DNA of 16,406 nucleotides from DATAYF01 sp036272735 (lineage in GTDB: Bacteria; Chloroflexota; Ktedonobacteria; Ktedonobacterales; Ktedonobacteraceae). The stretch covers positions 1 through 16,406 of the forward strand of contig DATAYF010000195.1 of NCBI GenBank assembly GCA_036272735.1. Reading direction: 5' to 3'. The notes beneath the pieces were generated by a model. The model ran no database searches. It saw only the letters and a list, made by a program, of their open reading frames with translations, and had not been told where the DNA came from. Below, piece after piece: positions 6,710 to 14,856 of this stretch (positions are counted from its first letter, which is position 1; each line of letters opens with the position of its first letter). The translations under genes were made by a program, and so were the position numbers.

Positions 6710-7312
6710 ATGAAGAAAGGCAGATACAAACGTATGTTATTCCTGAAGAAACGCATGTTGCTCATCGCGTCGATGCTTCTGGTTGCACTGGTGGCCGCCG
6801 CTTGCGGTAGCTCTACAGGTTCCTCCTCCTCCTATACGAGTACGGGCAATACTACTGCAAGCACGAATTCTAGTACTTCCACGCCCGCAAGCACGAAGTC
6901 GAGCAGTTCCACGGCTACCATTCAAACGGCAAAAGCCACGATCAATGGGAAGTCGGAGACCATTCTTACGAATTCTAAAGGTTTAACCTTATATTATCGT
7001 ACTTCTGATACGGCATCATCTGTGTGCAATGGGGCCTGTGCTCAAGTGTGGCCTCCGCTTCTCTCCACGGGTGCAGGCACGCCAACAAGCGCTCCTTCGT
7101 TACCAGGAAAATTCAGTGTGAATACCAATGCTAATGGTAGTCAGGTTGCATACAATGGGCACCTGCTGTATACCTACGCCAGTGATACTGCTCCGGGCCA
7201 GATCAATGGTCAGGGAATCCAGGGCATCTGGTTTGTTGTGCCAACGAGTCTGGCATCTGGTAGCGGGTCATCTGGGAACGGTGGTGGTAGTTATAAAGCT
7301 CCAGGTTACTAA
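6710..7312 (+). CDS. Secreted lipoprotein, Lipoprotein_15 (COG4315) type repeats
   Basis: From the ATG at 6710 the product has 200 residues. A basic N-terminus and hydrophobic stretch (LLIASMLLVALVAAAC) end at a lipobox with Cys32, so it should be a lipid-anchored extracellular protein. A Ser/Thr linker fills residues 33-73. Two repeats follow at about 83-118 and 136-176, with LTLYYRTSD, CNGACAQVWPPLL and HLLYTYASDTAPGQ, GIQGIWFVVP. This is the 'secreted repeat of unknown function' pattern, seen in small lipoproteins without known activity. Cys106 and Cys110 are the conserved pair. The start is uncertain: TTG at 6704 and ATG at 6734 are also in frame, and none has an ideal ribosome site. The gene lies 174 bases after the Rieske gene, so it may be part of the same regulon, and ends at a strong terminator. 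Confidence 0.85.
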   Translation: MKKGRYKRMLFLKKRMLLIASMLLVALVAAACGSSTGSSSSYTSTGNTTASTNSSTSTPASTKSSSSTATIQTAKATINGKSETILTNSKGLTLYYRTSDTASSVCNGACAQVWPPLLSTGAGTPTSAPSLPGKFSVNTNANGSQVAYNGHLLYTYASDTAPGQINGQGIQGIWFVVPTSLASGSGSSGNGGGSYKAPGY

Positions 7313-7321
7313 ATTACTCAT

Positions 7322-7380
7322 CGACCCCTAACGAAGACGACCTCCCTTGCGGGGGTCGTCTTCGTTAGGGGTCGTCTTTT
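7322..7380 (+). terminator. Intrinsic terminator with 21-bp perfect stem
   Basis: Arms 7322-7342 and 7354-7374 are perfectly complementary, with further pairing toward the loop, and TCTTTT follows. It ends the lipoprotein transcript 10 bases after the stop codon. Confidence 0.92.
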
Positions 7381-7407
7381 GGTTCACATGCTCAGCGGTG
7401 TTATAAT
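7379..7407 (+). promoter_or_regulatory. Promoter of selB
   Basis: TTGGTT (7379-7384) and a perfect TATAAT (7402-7407) are spaced by 17 bases. The -35 overlaps the T-tail of the preceding terminator. Transcription would start near 7414, about 55 bases before the selB ATG. Confidence 0.65.
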
Positions 7408-7469
7408 ACTAACGGCGTAAGTGATGTTCCGTCTGCATACATTCCCTATGTTGAGCGAGATAATTTATT

Positions 7470-9419
7470 ATGAGTTGTGTTGGGACAGCAGGGCACGTGG
7501 ATCATGGCAAATCCGCGCTGGTACAGGCCATGACCGGCATCGATCCCGACCGCCTGGCCGAAGAGAAGACTCGTGGTATGACCATTGATCTTGGTTTTGC
7601 CTGGCTTACTTTGCCCAGCGGGCAAGAAGTCAGCATCGTCGATGTACCAGGTCACGAGAGCTTTATTAAAAATATGCTCGCGGGTGTTGGTGGTGTTGAC
7701 GCGGCTCTACTGGTGATTGCCGCTGATGAAGGCATTATGCCGCAAACGCGTGAGCACCTGGCGATTCTCGACCTCCTGCGCGTCTCTAGAGGCGTTGTTG
7801 CACTGACGAAGGTGGACCTGGTTGACGAGGAGTGGTTGGATCTCGTGCGCGAAGAGGTTGCCGCGTACCTGCAACCGACCACGCTGGCTGATGCTGCCAT
7901 TATTCCCGTCTCTTCTGTGACCGGACAGGGTATTCCCGACCTTTTAGCTGCATTAGACCGCGTGCTTGCGCAAGAAGTGGCGCGCCAAAACATCGCGCGG
8001 CCGCGTTTACCTATTGATCGTGTTTTTACGTTGACCGGCTTTGGTACCGTTGTCACTGGTACCCTGGTCGATGGCGCATTTGCTGTAGGTCAGGAGGTAG
8101 AAGTGTTGCCACAGGGCCTGAAAACACGGGTGCGTGGCTTACAAACGCATAAGCAGACGATAGAAAAGGCCGTGCCAGGTAGTCGTGTTGCGATCAACCT
8201 GGCGAACGTGGCGCGTGCCGATTTGTCACGTGGCAACGTCGTCGGGCTCCCTGGTCAACTCCATCCCACGCAACTGCTGGATGTCCGATTGCAGTTACTA
8301 GAGGACGCAGAGCGCCCGTTGACGCATAACATGCTGGTGGATTTTTTTTCGGGTGCGCAGGAAGTGGCGGCGAAGGTGCGTCTGCTCGATACAGAGGTGT
8401 TGCAACCAGGGGAGAGCGCGTGGGTGCAGCTCCGTTTGAGTAAGCCAGCGCTGGTAGCGCGTCGTGATCGCTTCATTTTGCGTGTGCCATCGCCAAGCAC
8501 TACGATCGGTGGGGGTGAGGTTGCTGACGTACAGCCGCGTTATCATCGTCGTTTTCAGCCTGCGCTCATCGAAGCACTCGAACAGTTTGCGCACGGCTCG
8601 CCTGAAGAGCTTGTGTTGGCGGTGCTTGGCCGTACGCAGTCCGTACGTGCTGCGAAGCCGGAGCATGCATTTGTAGGCTTTGAGTCTGGTGAGGTTGTGA
8701 AGCAAAGTAATTTGGCTGAAGATGTGACGCAAGAGACGCTTAAAACGTTGTTATCTGAAGGAAGGGTGCGTAAGGTTGGCTCGTTTTGGTTCGCGCAGCA
8801 CATTTGGGAGACATTGGTGAACGAGGCCGTTCGTTTAGTACGTGAACATCACCAGCGTTATCCTCTGCGTGCAGGACTTTCTAAGGAGGAGTGGCGGACT
8901 CGCCTGCATCTCGCGCCCAGGTTAGCCACGGATGTCTTCGCGGCTCTACGTGACGAGGGACACCTGGAGGCCGTTGCTGAGGCGGATGCACGCCAGGGCT
9001 CTTCGAGTAGCGGCAGCCTTATTCGTTTACCAGGTTTTGCGCCACAGTTCACGTCTCAACAGCAACAGCAGGTTGAACGGGTACTGCGGCTCTTTCAGTC
9101 CAGCCCTTCTACCCCTCCTGACCGCTCTGAAGTTGAAGCCCTGGTTGGGGCTGAAATCCTTACAGCTCTGATTGAACAGGGACAACTCATCAAGCTAGGG
9201 GATAGTATTCTTTTTTTGCGTGAAACATACGATGAAGCGTTAATGGCCCTGGTAACGTATCTACAACAGCATGGGAGGATTACTGTCTCCGAGGCACGCG
9301 ACGTGTTGGGGACTACGCGTAAGTATATTTTACCGCTGCTTGAACATATGGATGCGTTACGCATCACGCGGCGCGTGGGTGATGAACGCGTGCTCGGCTT
9401 GCGTGCAACTCAAGTGTAA
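7470..9419 (+). CDS. selB: Selenocysteine-specific translation elongation factor SelB
   Basis: SelB is a GTPase that delivers selenocysteyl-tRNA(Sec) to ribosomes paused at UGA next to a SECIS hairpin. The 649-residue length fits bacterial SelB. GTP-binding motifs are GHVDHGKS (8-15), DVPGH (58-62) and TKVD (113-116), and the switch region reads EEKTRGMTIDLGFAWL, typical of SelB rather than EF-Tu. Beta-barrel domains follow, including VFTLTGFGTVVTGTL. The C-terminal part (about 370-649) consists of winged-helix repeats that read the SECIS element. The start ATG has a weak site (GAGCGAG). No selA, selD, tRNA-Sec gene or recognisable selenoprotein is in the window. Confidence 0.96.
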   Translation: MSCVGTAGHVDHGKSALVQAMTGIDPDRLAEEKTRGMTIDLGFAWLTLPSGQEVSIVDVPGHESFIKNMLAGVGGVDAALLVIAADEGIMPQTREHLAILDLLRVSRGVVALTKVDLVDEEWLDLVREEVAAYLQPTTLADAAIIPVSSVTGQGIPDLLAALDRVLAQEVARQNIARPRLPIDRVFTLTGFGTVVTGTLVDGAFAVGQEVEVLPQGLKTRVRGLQTHKQTIEKAVPGSRVAINLANVARADLSRGNVVGLPGQLHPTQLLDVRLQLLEDAERPLTHNMLVDFFSGAQEVAAKVRLLDTEVLQPGESAWVQLRLSKPALVARRDRFILRVPSPSTTIGGGEVADVQPRYHRRFQPALIEALEQFAHGSPEELVLAVLGRTQSVRAAKPEHAFVGFESGEVVKQSNLAEDVTQETLKTLLSEGRVRKVGSFWFAQHIWETLVNEAVRLVREHHQRYPLRAGLSKEEWRTRLHLAPRLATDVFAALRDEGHLEAVAEADARQGSSSSGSLIRLPGFAPQFTSQQQQQVERVLRLFQSSPSTPPDRSEVEALVGAEILTALIEQGQLIKLGDSILFLRETYDEALMALVTYLQQHGRITVSEARDVLGTTRKYILPLLEHMDALRITRRVGDERVLGLRATQV

Positions 9420-9553
9420 ATATAAACAGTATCGGGTGGGTAGCTCCCATCAGTTAGCTCAGGCTAGTTGAGAAGCGCTCGGCTTTAGCGTCGGGACCCT
9501 TCACGAAACTCCTACTTTTATTGCGGGTTGTTCCCTTCCGCCGTAGAATAGGT

Positions 9554-9559
9554 TACAAT
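9554..9559 (+). promoter_or_regulatory. Possible -10 element of the kinase gene
   Basis: TACAAT lies about 50 bases before the kinase start codon. The best upstream partner, TTGTTC at 9528-9533, is 20 bases away, which is long, so this is a weak promoter call. The selB-kinase gap (9420-9607) has no clear terminator, so read-through from selB is also possible. Confidence 0.35.
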
Positions 9560-9607
9560 AGTGGCGCAAACAGGAGCTACTATCTTTACTGTAGTGTGCG
9601 GAGAGCT

Positions 9608-11512
9608 ATGCAAATCGAAGTTTTGGGTGAGCGATACCAGTTACAAGACCCCATAGGTCGCGGCGGCATGGCGACGATCTATCGTGGGAATGATATGCGT
9701 ATGGACCGTTCCGTGGCGATTAAAGTGCTGCGCGAGGTCTATAGCACCGACCCAAAATTTGTCACGCGCTTCCAACGAGAGGCGAAGGCTGCATCCGCGT
9801 TGCAGCATCCCAATATCGTGCAGGTCTACGACTATGGTCAGAGCGATGGCAACTATTTTATTGTCATGGAGCTTATCGACGGTACCGACCTGCGCCGTTA
9901 TTTGCGTTCGCGTGGCATTCTTTCGATAGAACGCGCGATCATTATTGCCCATGATGTCGCGCTTGGTCTGGGTGCTGCGCACCGGCGTGGCATCGTGCAC
10001 CGCGATGTGAAACCGCAAAACGTGCTGGTAGGCCGCGACGGTTCGATCAAGTTGACCGACTTTGGTATTGCCAGTGTGTATAAGGACATCAACGACGAAC
10101 GTTTGACAACCACCGGCATGACTCTGGGTACCGTACAATATTATGCTCCTGAGCAGGCGCAAGGCGAGATTGTAAGCCCGGCTGCTGATGTGTACGCTCT
10201 AGGTATCGTGATGTACGAGATGCTTACGGGGCGTACCCCTTTTGATGGTGACACTCCGGTTGCTGTGGCAATGCAGCATATTCAGGACCCACCTGCACCG
10301 CCGAGCCAGTTTAATTCGAATATTCCTCCAGCGCTCGAAGAGATCATCCTGCGTTGCCTGGAAAAAATTCCTGAAATGCGCTACCGTGACGGTAGTGTGC
10401 TGGCGCGTGAACTGGAAGCGTTGGGCGACCAAGAAATCGGCATGGCAACCCTGCCGCGTAATGTGACGCCCGGCGGTGTGTTGACGCCCCCCATTAGCGG
10501 TGTCCAAAATCGTATACCGCAACGTCCCTCCCCCAACATGGCTGGCCTGGCCACGAACGCTGCTGCCAATAATCAATGGGGGGCCGCAGCCTATCCGCAG
10601 GATGGCCCTGTTGATGACGCGGGGACGACTATGCGTGCGGACCAGCCCTTTGCTCCACTCGCGGACGACGAGGCCGGTGCGCTGGCTGAGATGGAGACGC
10701 AGGCGCCCTTCCAGAACGGCTCTGGTTCTACGCAACCGTTTCGCGGAGGGTTTGTGGCGCGCCCCGGTGTGGTACCTGAGCAGCAAAAGTCGCATTTCGA
10801 TAGTATCGTGACAGTTCTGATTGTGATTGCCGCGATTTTATTGCTTGGTTTTAGCACGTACCTTGCGTTTGAACTGGGCGCGATCAAACTGCCCTTCTTG
10901 AAGGGGAGCAGCACCCCAACAGCAGTGGTTCAACAACAGGTGGCAGTTCCTCCATTAACTGGTAAGACGTACCACGATGCCAAGGCACTGGCGATACAGG
11001 ATGGCTTTACACTGGTGGTGACTGGTTCGCAGAACGACGCCAGTACTGTGATCTCGCAAAATCCACAGCCCCCGACGAAAGCCGCTCAGGGCAGTAGTAT
11101 CAAGGTAACGACGGCTATTAAGATGCCTGATCTCACGAATAATACGACGCTCAGTCAGGCCGAGGCGACACTTACGAAATTGGGGCTAAAATATACGCCT
11201 GTATCAGACCCCGCCGATCCTGTTGATCCTAATGCTCAACCCAACATGATCACGCGTACTGATCCGTCTGCGGGGTACATTTTTAAGAATACCAATAAGG
11301 TGGTCACGCTCTACGTCGTGAACTTTGGCACTGGGACGACGACTACGCCTCCACCGGCAACCACTCCGCCGCCAGTGCCATCGGCTGCTCCATCACCGAC
11401 GCCGAAACCAACGCCGACGCCGAAACCAACGCCAACACCGACGTCGACTCCGCCGCTGATTCCAACGGTAGATCCGACTGCTGTATCCAAGAGTATCAAT
11501 TTAGGAAGGTAG
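9608..11512 (+). CDS. PASTA-domain serine/threonine protein kinase
   Basis: A 634-residue membrane kinase of the PknB/PrkC type, which phosphorylates cytoplasmic proteins in response to cell-wall signals. The N-terminal kinase domain (about 8-275) has the glycine loop GRGGMA (17-22), Lys39 in VAIK, Glu58, the catalytic HRDVKPQN (131-138), DFG (151-153) and APE (180-182), so it should be active. A Gly/Ala/Pro-rich juxtamembrane stretch leads to one membrane segment at about 399-424. Outside are two PASTA repeats at about 445-504 and 506-577, fewer than the three or four of many Gram-positive kinases. A Pro/Thr-rich tail (about 580-625, TPKPTP repeats) ends the protein and may span the wall. 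The ATG at 9608 with GGAGAG just upstream is preferred over an in-frame TTG at 9521. No phosphatase or FtsW-like gene is adjacent. Confidence 0.95.
   Translation: MQIEVLGERYQLQDPIGRGGMATIYRGNDMRMDRSVAIKVLREVYSTDPKFVTRFQREAKAASALQHPNIVQVYDYGQSDGNYFIVMELIDGTDLRRYLRSRGILSIERAIIIAHDVALGLGAAHRRGIVHRDVKPQNVLVGRDGSIKLTDFGIASVYKDINDERLTTTGMTLGTVQYYAPEQAQGEIVSPAADVYALGIVMYEMLTGRTPFDGDTPVAVAMQHIQDPPAPPSQFNSNIPPALEEIILRCLEKIPEMRYRDGSVLARELEALGDQEIGMATLPRNVTPGGVLTPPISGVQNRIPQRPSPNMAGLATNAAANNQWGAAAYPQDGPVDDAGTTMRADQPFAPLADDEAGALAEMETQAPFQNGSGSTQPFRGGFVARPGVVPEQQKSHFDSIVTVLIVIAAILLLGFSTYLAFELGAIKLPFLKGSSTPTAVVQQQVAVPPLTGKTYHDAKALAIQDGFTLVVTGSQNDASTVISQNPQPPTKAAQGSSIKVTTAIKMPDLTNNTTLSQAEATLTKLGLKYTPVSDPADPVDPNAQPNMITRTDPSAGYIFKNTNKVVTLYVVNFGTGTTTTPPPATTPPPVPSAAPSPTPKPTPTPKPTPTPTSTPPLIPTVDPTAVSKSINLGR
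11399..11434 (+). repeat. 18-bp tandem repeat coding for TPKPTP
   Basis: Two near-identical 18-bp units (ACGCCGAAACCAACGCCG, one mismatch) lie inside the kinase gene and code for the Pro/Thr/Lys tail. Degenerate copies flank them. Such repeats can change number by slippage in frame, altering tail length. Confidence 0.7.
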
Positions 11513-11521
11513 GCGTATACA

Positions 11522-11575
11522 GCAACAAAAAAGTCTGGTGCTACTCACACGCGTAGCACCAGACTTTTTTGTTGC
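11522..11575 (+). terminator. Intrinsic terminator with 23-bp perfect stem
   Basis: Arms 11522-11544 and 11553-11575 are perfectly complementary around the 8-base loop TCACACGC, with six A and six T facing each other near the base of the stem. It begins nine bases after the kinase stop codon. Confidence 0.92.
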
Positions 11576-11718
11576 ACATGCCTTCTGGCGGAGTCTTGAT
11601 CAAGAGGAAAAAGCTGAGCTATTGTTGGTGGTGCGTGAATCGGGAACCCCTGGTGATTATGTTCTATTCCGAATACCAGCGGCGATACGCGTCTAGCTGG
11701 CGCTCAGTTATTCGGTAA

Positions 11719-11739
11719 GGTAGTATATGTTATACTACC
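11719..11739 (+). promoter_or_regulatory. Perfect 21-bp dyad overlapping an extended -10 promoter
   Basis: GGTAGTATA and TATACTACC (9-bp perfect arms) surround TGT. The right half gives TGTTATACT, an extended -10 (TGn then TATACT at 11731-11736). The -35 is poor (TTATTC at 17 bases), as is common with extended -10 promoters. A repressor bound to the dyad would block this promoter. Confidence 0.6.
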
Positions 11740-11919
11740 AATAACACCTGTTTGTACTGAACCATCTGCCTCGTAGTATTGCAGGAAGCACGTTCTGTTT
11801 GTCGCATTGAAGCAGGCAGATAAATAAGCCGTACAGAACAGCATCGCAGCACAGAGATTCAGGGATGTGTAGGCTCCACAATGTTGTGGCTAAGCACAGT
11901 GCGCCATGTGCCTGGCATG

Positions 11920-11960
11920 TACACGGTAAAGTGTTTTCCTACCGCGTGTATCTTTATTTT
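11920..11960 (+). promoter_or_regulatory. Possible attenuator hairpin in the glycosyltransferase leader
   Basis: TACACGGTA (11920-11928) pairs with TACCGCGTGTA (11940-11950) with a two-base bulge and an 11-base loop. It is followed by TCTTTATTTT. This resembles an intrinsic terminator about 80 bases before the start codon, where it could act as an attenuator. No competing antiterminator was worked out. Confidence 0.35.
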
Positions 11961-12038
11961 AATGGAGCTTGGCGTTGAGGAGAGTATTTCTCTTCCACTT
12001 TATAGCCAACATCAAAGGCATAAGAGGACTACTTGGAT

Positions 12039-13439
12039 ATGATGAATTTAGACGGAGCAATATCGCCCGAAAATACACTGTTTGTCTTGCTTTGCTTTGA
12101 GGGACCCGACGTCTACTCGACGGCTGGCGGCCTGGGAACTCGCGTGACCGAGTTGAGTGAAGCGTTAGCAACGCAAGGGTACACCACACACTTGATTTAC
12201 ATTGGCGATCCCAACAAGCCCTCGACCGAACTACGTGTCGATGGTCGCCTGATTTTGAAGCGCTGGTCACAGTGGGTGAGTAAATACTACCCCAATGGCG
12301 TGTACGATGGAGAAGAGCAGAAGCTCTACGATTATAACGAGAGTGTGCCGCACCATATTTATAACGATATCGTGCGCCCTGCCGTCAGTGAAAACAAAAC
12401 GGTGGTGATCATGGGCGAGGATTGGCATACCGCCGAGGTAATGTGTCGTACCTCCGACCTGTTGTATTGGTTTGGTGTGCGCGACCGTGCCTTGCTGCTA
12501 TGGAACCTCAATAGTCTGATGTCGCTCAATCGCATCAACTGGAGTCGACTCAATTATGTAACCACGCTGTGCACCGTCAGTAAATACATGAAGCATAAGA
12601 TGTGGAACCTGGGCGTCAATCCGCTAGTTATCCCCAATGGCATTCCCGCTCGTCACCTCAATCCAGTCAATTCCGATGCTGTCGAGCGCCTGCGCGGCAT
12701 TGCGCGGCAAGGCGATCCACGTCGCTTATTCCTCTTTAAAATCGGCCGTTTCGATCCCGATAAGCGCTGGTTGATGGCTATCGAGGCCGTGGCACGCCTC
12801 AAGCAGAGCGGTCATCCCGTGACATTGTTTGTGCGTGGAGGTATTGAGCCGCACGGAGGCGAAGTCTTTGGGCGTGCCTACCACCTGGGGCTTTCTATTC
12901 GCGACGTTGAAGCCCAGCGTCCCGACCTGAACCAGTGCATGGATGCTATCGAGCAGGCAGGACCAGCCGACATTTATAATTTGCGCTTCTTCTTGCCCGA
13001 AGAGTTCGTGCGCACAACCTACGCTGCCGCCGATGCCACGTTGGCGAACAGTGGTCATGAACCCTTTGGTCTGGTGGCCCTAGAGGTGATGGCGGCCCGT
13101 GGTGTGGCTGTGACCGGTTCGACCGGCGAAGATTATGCCGTCTCGTTTGAAAATGCCATTGTCACCGAGACCGATGACCCCGATGAGATTGTGGGCTACT
13201 TACTCTACCTTCAACGTCATCCCGAAGAGCAGGCACGCATGCGCGCGGCTGGTCAATACGCGGCGCAGCAGTTTCTATGGGATCATGCGATTGAGAACCT
13301 TGTTGGGAAGCTTGAATTCCTGGCACGCAAGCAGAATATTACATTGCCGATTGCTTCCCGCTCAAGGAGTAATGGCTCTATAGGCGAAGCGGCTGTAACC
13401 GGTGAAACTATAGGTGTGGAAAACACTAGTATTGTGTAA
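12039..13439 (+). CDS. GT-B glycosyltransferase (GT4-type, glycogen-synthase-like)
   Basis: A 466-residue cytoplasmic glycosyltransferase. The N-terminal lobe has CFEGPDVYSTAGGLGTRVTELSEAL at about 19-43, a glycine-rich loop like the KxGGL region of starch/glycogen synthases. The C-terminal lobe begins near LFLFKIGRFDPDKRW, the usual GRFxxxK donor-binding strand. The retaining-enzyme motif EPFGLVALE places Glu341 and Glu349 eight residues apart (E-x7-E). It probably uses a nucleotide-sugar to extend an alpha-glucan or related polymer; donor and acceptor cannot be told from sequence. A GH57 enzyme follows after 17 bases, so they form an operon. ATG 12039 is chosen; TTG at 12033 is also possible relative to AAGAGGA at 12022-12028. 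Confidence 0.88.
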   Translation: MMNLDGAISPENTLFVLLCFEGPDVYSTAGGLGTRVTELSEALATQGYTTHLIYIGDPNKPSTELRVDGRLILKRWSQWVSKYYPNGVYDGEEQKLYDYNESVPHHIYNDIVRPAVSENKTVVIMGEDWHTAEVMCRTSDLLYWFGVRDRALLLWNLNSLMSLNRINWSRLNYVTTLCTVSKYMKHKMWNLGVNPLVIPNGIPARHLNPVNSDAVERLRGIARQGDPRRLFLFKIGRFDPDKRWLMAIEAVARLKQSGHPVTLFVRGGIEPHGGEVFGRAYHLGLSIRDVEAQRPDLNQCMDAIEQAGPADIYNLRFFLPEEFVRTTYAAADATLANSGHEPFGLVALEVMAARGVAVTGSTGEDYAVSFENAIVTETDDPDEIVGYLLYLQRHPEEQARMRAAGQYAAQQFLWDHAIENLVGKLEFLARKQNITLPIASRSRSNGSIGEAAVTGETIGVENTSIV

Positions 13440-13456
13440 AAGGTGGGGTTGTTAGC

Positions 13457-14836
13457 ATGGTTACAGACTTAGCCATTTATACTGTGGTGCATCAGCCTCG
13501 CCGCCTCAAACTTCCGGCGCAGCCGATACCACGGGGAGCCTCGATTGAGGATATTACCCATTGTCTGTTCGATGAGCAGATGAATGAACGCTACTTCCGC
13601 AAAGTAGCACAATATAGTTATTATCCAGCGACGCGTATGTTCCTGGAACTGGTGCGTCAGGGGCTGCATCTTTCTATCGGCCTGTCGCTCTCGTTCGTGC
13701 GGCAAGCTGCCGCCTGGGATCCTGATCTGCTGGAACTTTTTCAGAAATTGGTGGCACAGGAAAATGTGGAGCTGATCGGCGTTGAGCCGTACCATAGCTT
13801 CTTGTTTCTGCTTGATCTACCTGCTTTCGTCACGCGTGTGCAAGAGATGGCCGACGAACTGGAATATACCTTTGGCAAGCATCCAGTCGTGACCGACACG
13901 ACCGAAATGTGCATGTCGGCCACGCTCTATAACGCCCTGGATATGGCTGGCTTCAAGGGTGCGTTACTAGATGGTCGTCCCTGGGTGATGGGCTGGCGCG
14001 AGAGCACGCACCTGTATCGCTACGGTGACGATGAGCCATTTGCGCAGCCGTTGCCCAAACCGCGTGCCAGGCGCAAGGGCAGTAATGAGGCCAGCCCATA
14101 CCTGCTAACCCGCCATTTAGAACTGAGTGATGATGTCGGCTATCGTTTTTCCAATCGCACCTGGGGCGGCTATCCCCTCTTCGCCGATACCTATGCCGAC
14201 TGGATTGCCCATACCTGGGGCGACCTGCTCATGCTGGGTTGGGATTTCGAGACGTTTGGTGAACATCATCGTCGGGACAGCGGCATTTTCGAGTTTATGC
14301 ACGCCTTGCCGGGCGAACTGGCGAAGCGTAATGTAACCTCTTACACCGCCAGCGAGATCATTGACCGTCACCAGAAACAGGCTTATAATTTGCCTTTGCC
14401 AATACATCCGACCACCTGGGCTGGCAGCGGCGGCATGGAGTTCTTCCTGGGCAATAGCGCGCAGCAGAATATCTTGCACCTGATGGGTCATGTCTATGGG
14501 ATGGCAAAGTTAACCGAGAATCCCGAACTGATTGATCTCGCGTACTGGCTGTCGCAGTCCGACAATCTGCACTTGATTCAATGGTTTGGTCGCAGTGGAC
14601 CGGAGGCCGAGGTTTCTGCGTACTTCACGCCGCGCGAGTGGTGGGACCTGGGCCCCAATGGTGTGATCCACGAGCAGCAGCAAGTGTACATGAATGCGCT
14701 GCACGCGATGGAGCCATACCTTCCCACGCGCCTCCAGCGCAATAGTACGCCGAAGAGTCGCCGGAGTAAGGTTGCGCGTGCCAAAGCCGAACTAGAAATG
14801 GCGGTGGGCTCCATTCCGCTAGCACAGCACGCGTAA
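13457..14836 (+). CDS. Glycoside hydrolase family 57 protein
   Basis: A 459-residue GH57-type protein; this family includes alpha-amylases, 4-alpha-glucanotransferases and branching enzymes, all acting on alpha-glucans. Visible family blocks are HQPRRL (12-17), GVEPYHSFLFLLDLP (108-122), TTEMCMSATLYNALDMAGF with Glu150 as likely nucleophile, and GWDFETFGEHHRRDSG with Asp263 as likely acid/base. The C-terminal part (about 300-430) is helical, and a basic tail follows. No signal peptide is present, so it acts inside the cell. The ribosome site GGTGGGG is good. Coupling to the glycosyltransferase suggests synthesis or trimming of a storage or protective glucan. Exact activity is not assignable. 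Confidence 0.9.
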   Translation: MVTDLAIYTVVHQPRRLKLPAQPIPRGASIEDITHCLFDEQMNERYFRKVAQYSYYPATRMFLELVRQGLHLSIGLSLSFVRQAAAWDPDLLELFQKLVAQENVELIGVEPYHSFLFLLDLPAFVTRVQEMADELEYTFGKHPVVTDTTEMCMSATLYNALDMAGFKGALLDGRPWVMGWRESTHLYRYGDDEPFAQPLPKPRARRKGSNEASPYLLTRHLELSDDVGYRFSNRTWGGYPLFADTYADWIAHTWGDLLMLGWDFETFGEHHRRDSGIFEFMHALPGELAKRNVTSYTASEIIDRHQKQAYNLPLPIHPTTWAGSGGMEFFLGNSAQQNILHLMGHVYGMAKLTENPELIDLAYWLSQSDNLHLIQWFGRSGPEAEVSAYFTPREWWDLGPNGVIHEQQQVYMNALHAMEPYLPTRLQRNSTPKSRRSKVARAKAELEMAVGSIPLAQHA

Positions 14837-14856
14837 TACTGTCCGAAATATAAGCC

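Larger units (their letters stand above)
11576..12038 (+). other. Long leader region before the glycosyltransferase, no gene
   Basis: About 460 bases without a supported gene. They contain a dyad with an embedded extended -10 (11719-11739), a small perfect dyad CCACAA-TG-TTGTGG (11876-11889) and a terminator-like hairpin (11920-11960). If transcription starts near 11743, the leader of the glycosyltransferase mRNA is about 295 bases and could carry regulation. No known riboswitch was recognised. Confidence 0.5.

Noticed and set aside
8300..8732. Minus-strand open frame in selB (8298-8732)
   Set aside because: Shadow of the selB coding frame; no ribosome site or domain.
9438..9500. tRNA-like stretch (GTTAGCTCAGGC... 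resembling a D-arm) after selB, considered as a possible tRNA-Sec
   Set aside because: No matching acceptor stem, no T-loop sequence and no consistent anticodon stem could be built.
9641..10795. Long minus-strand open frames opposite the kinase gene
   Set aside because: The kinase frame has all catalytic motifs; the antisense frames have no recognisable domain.
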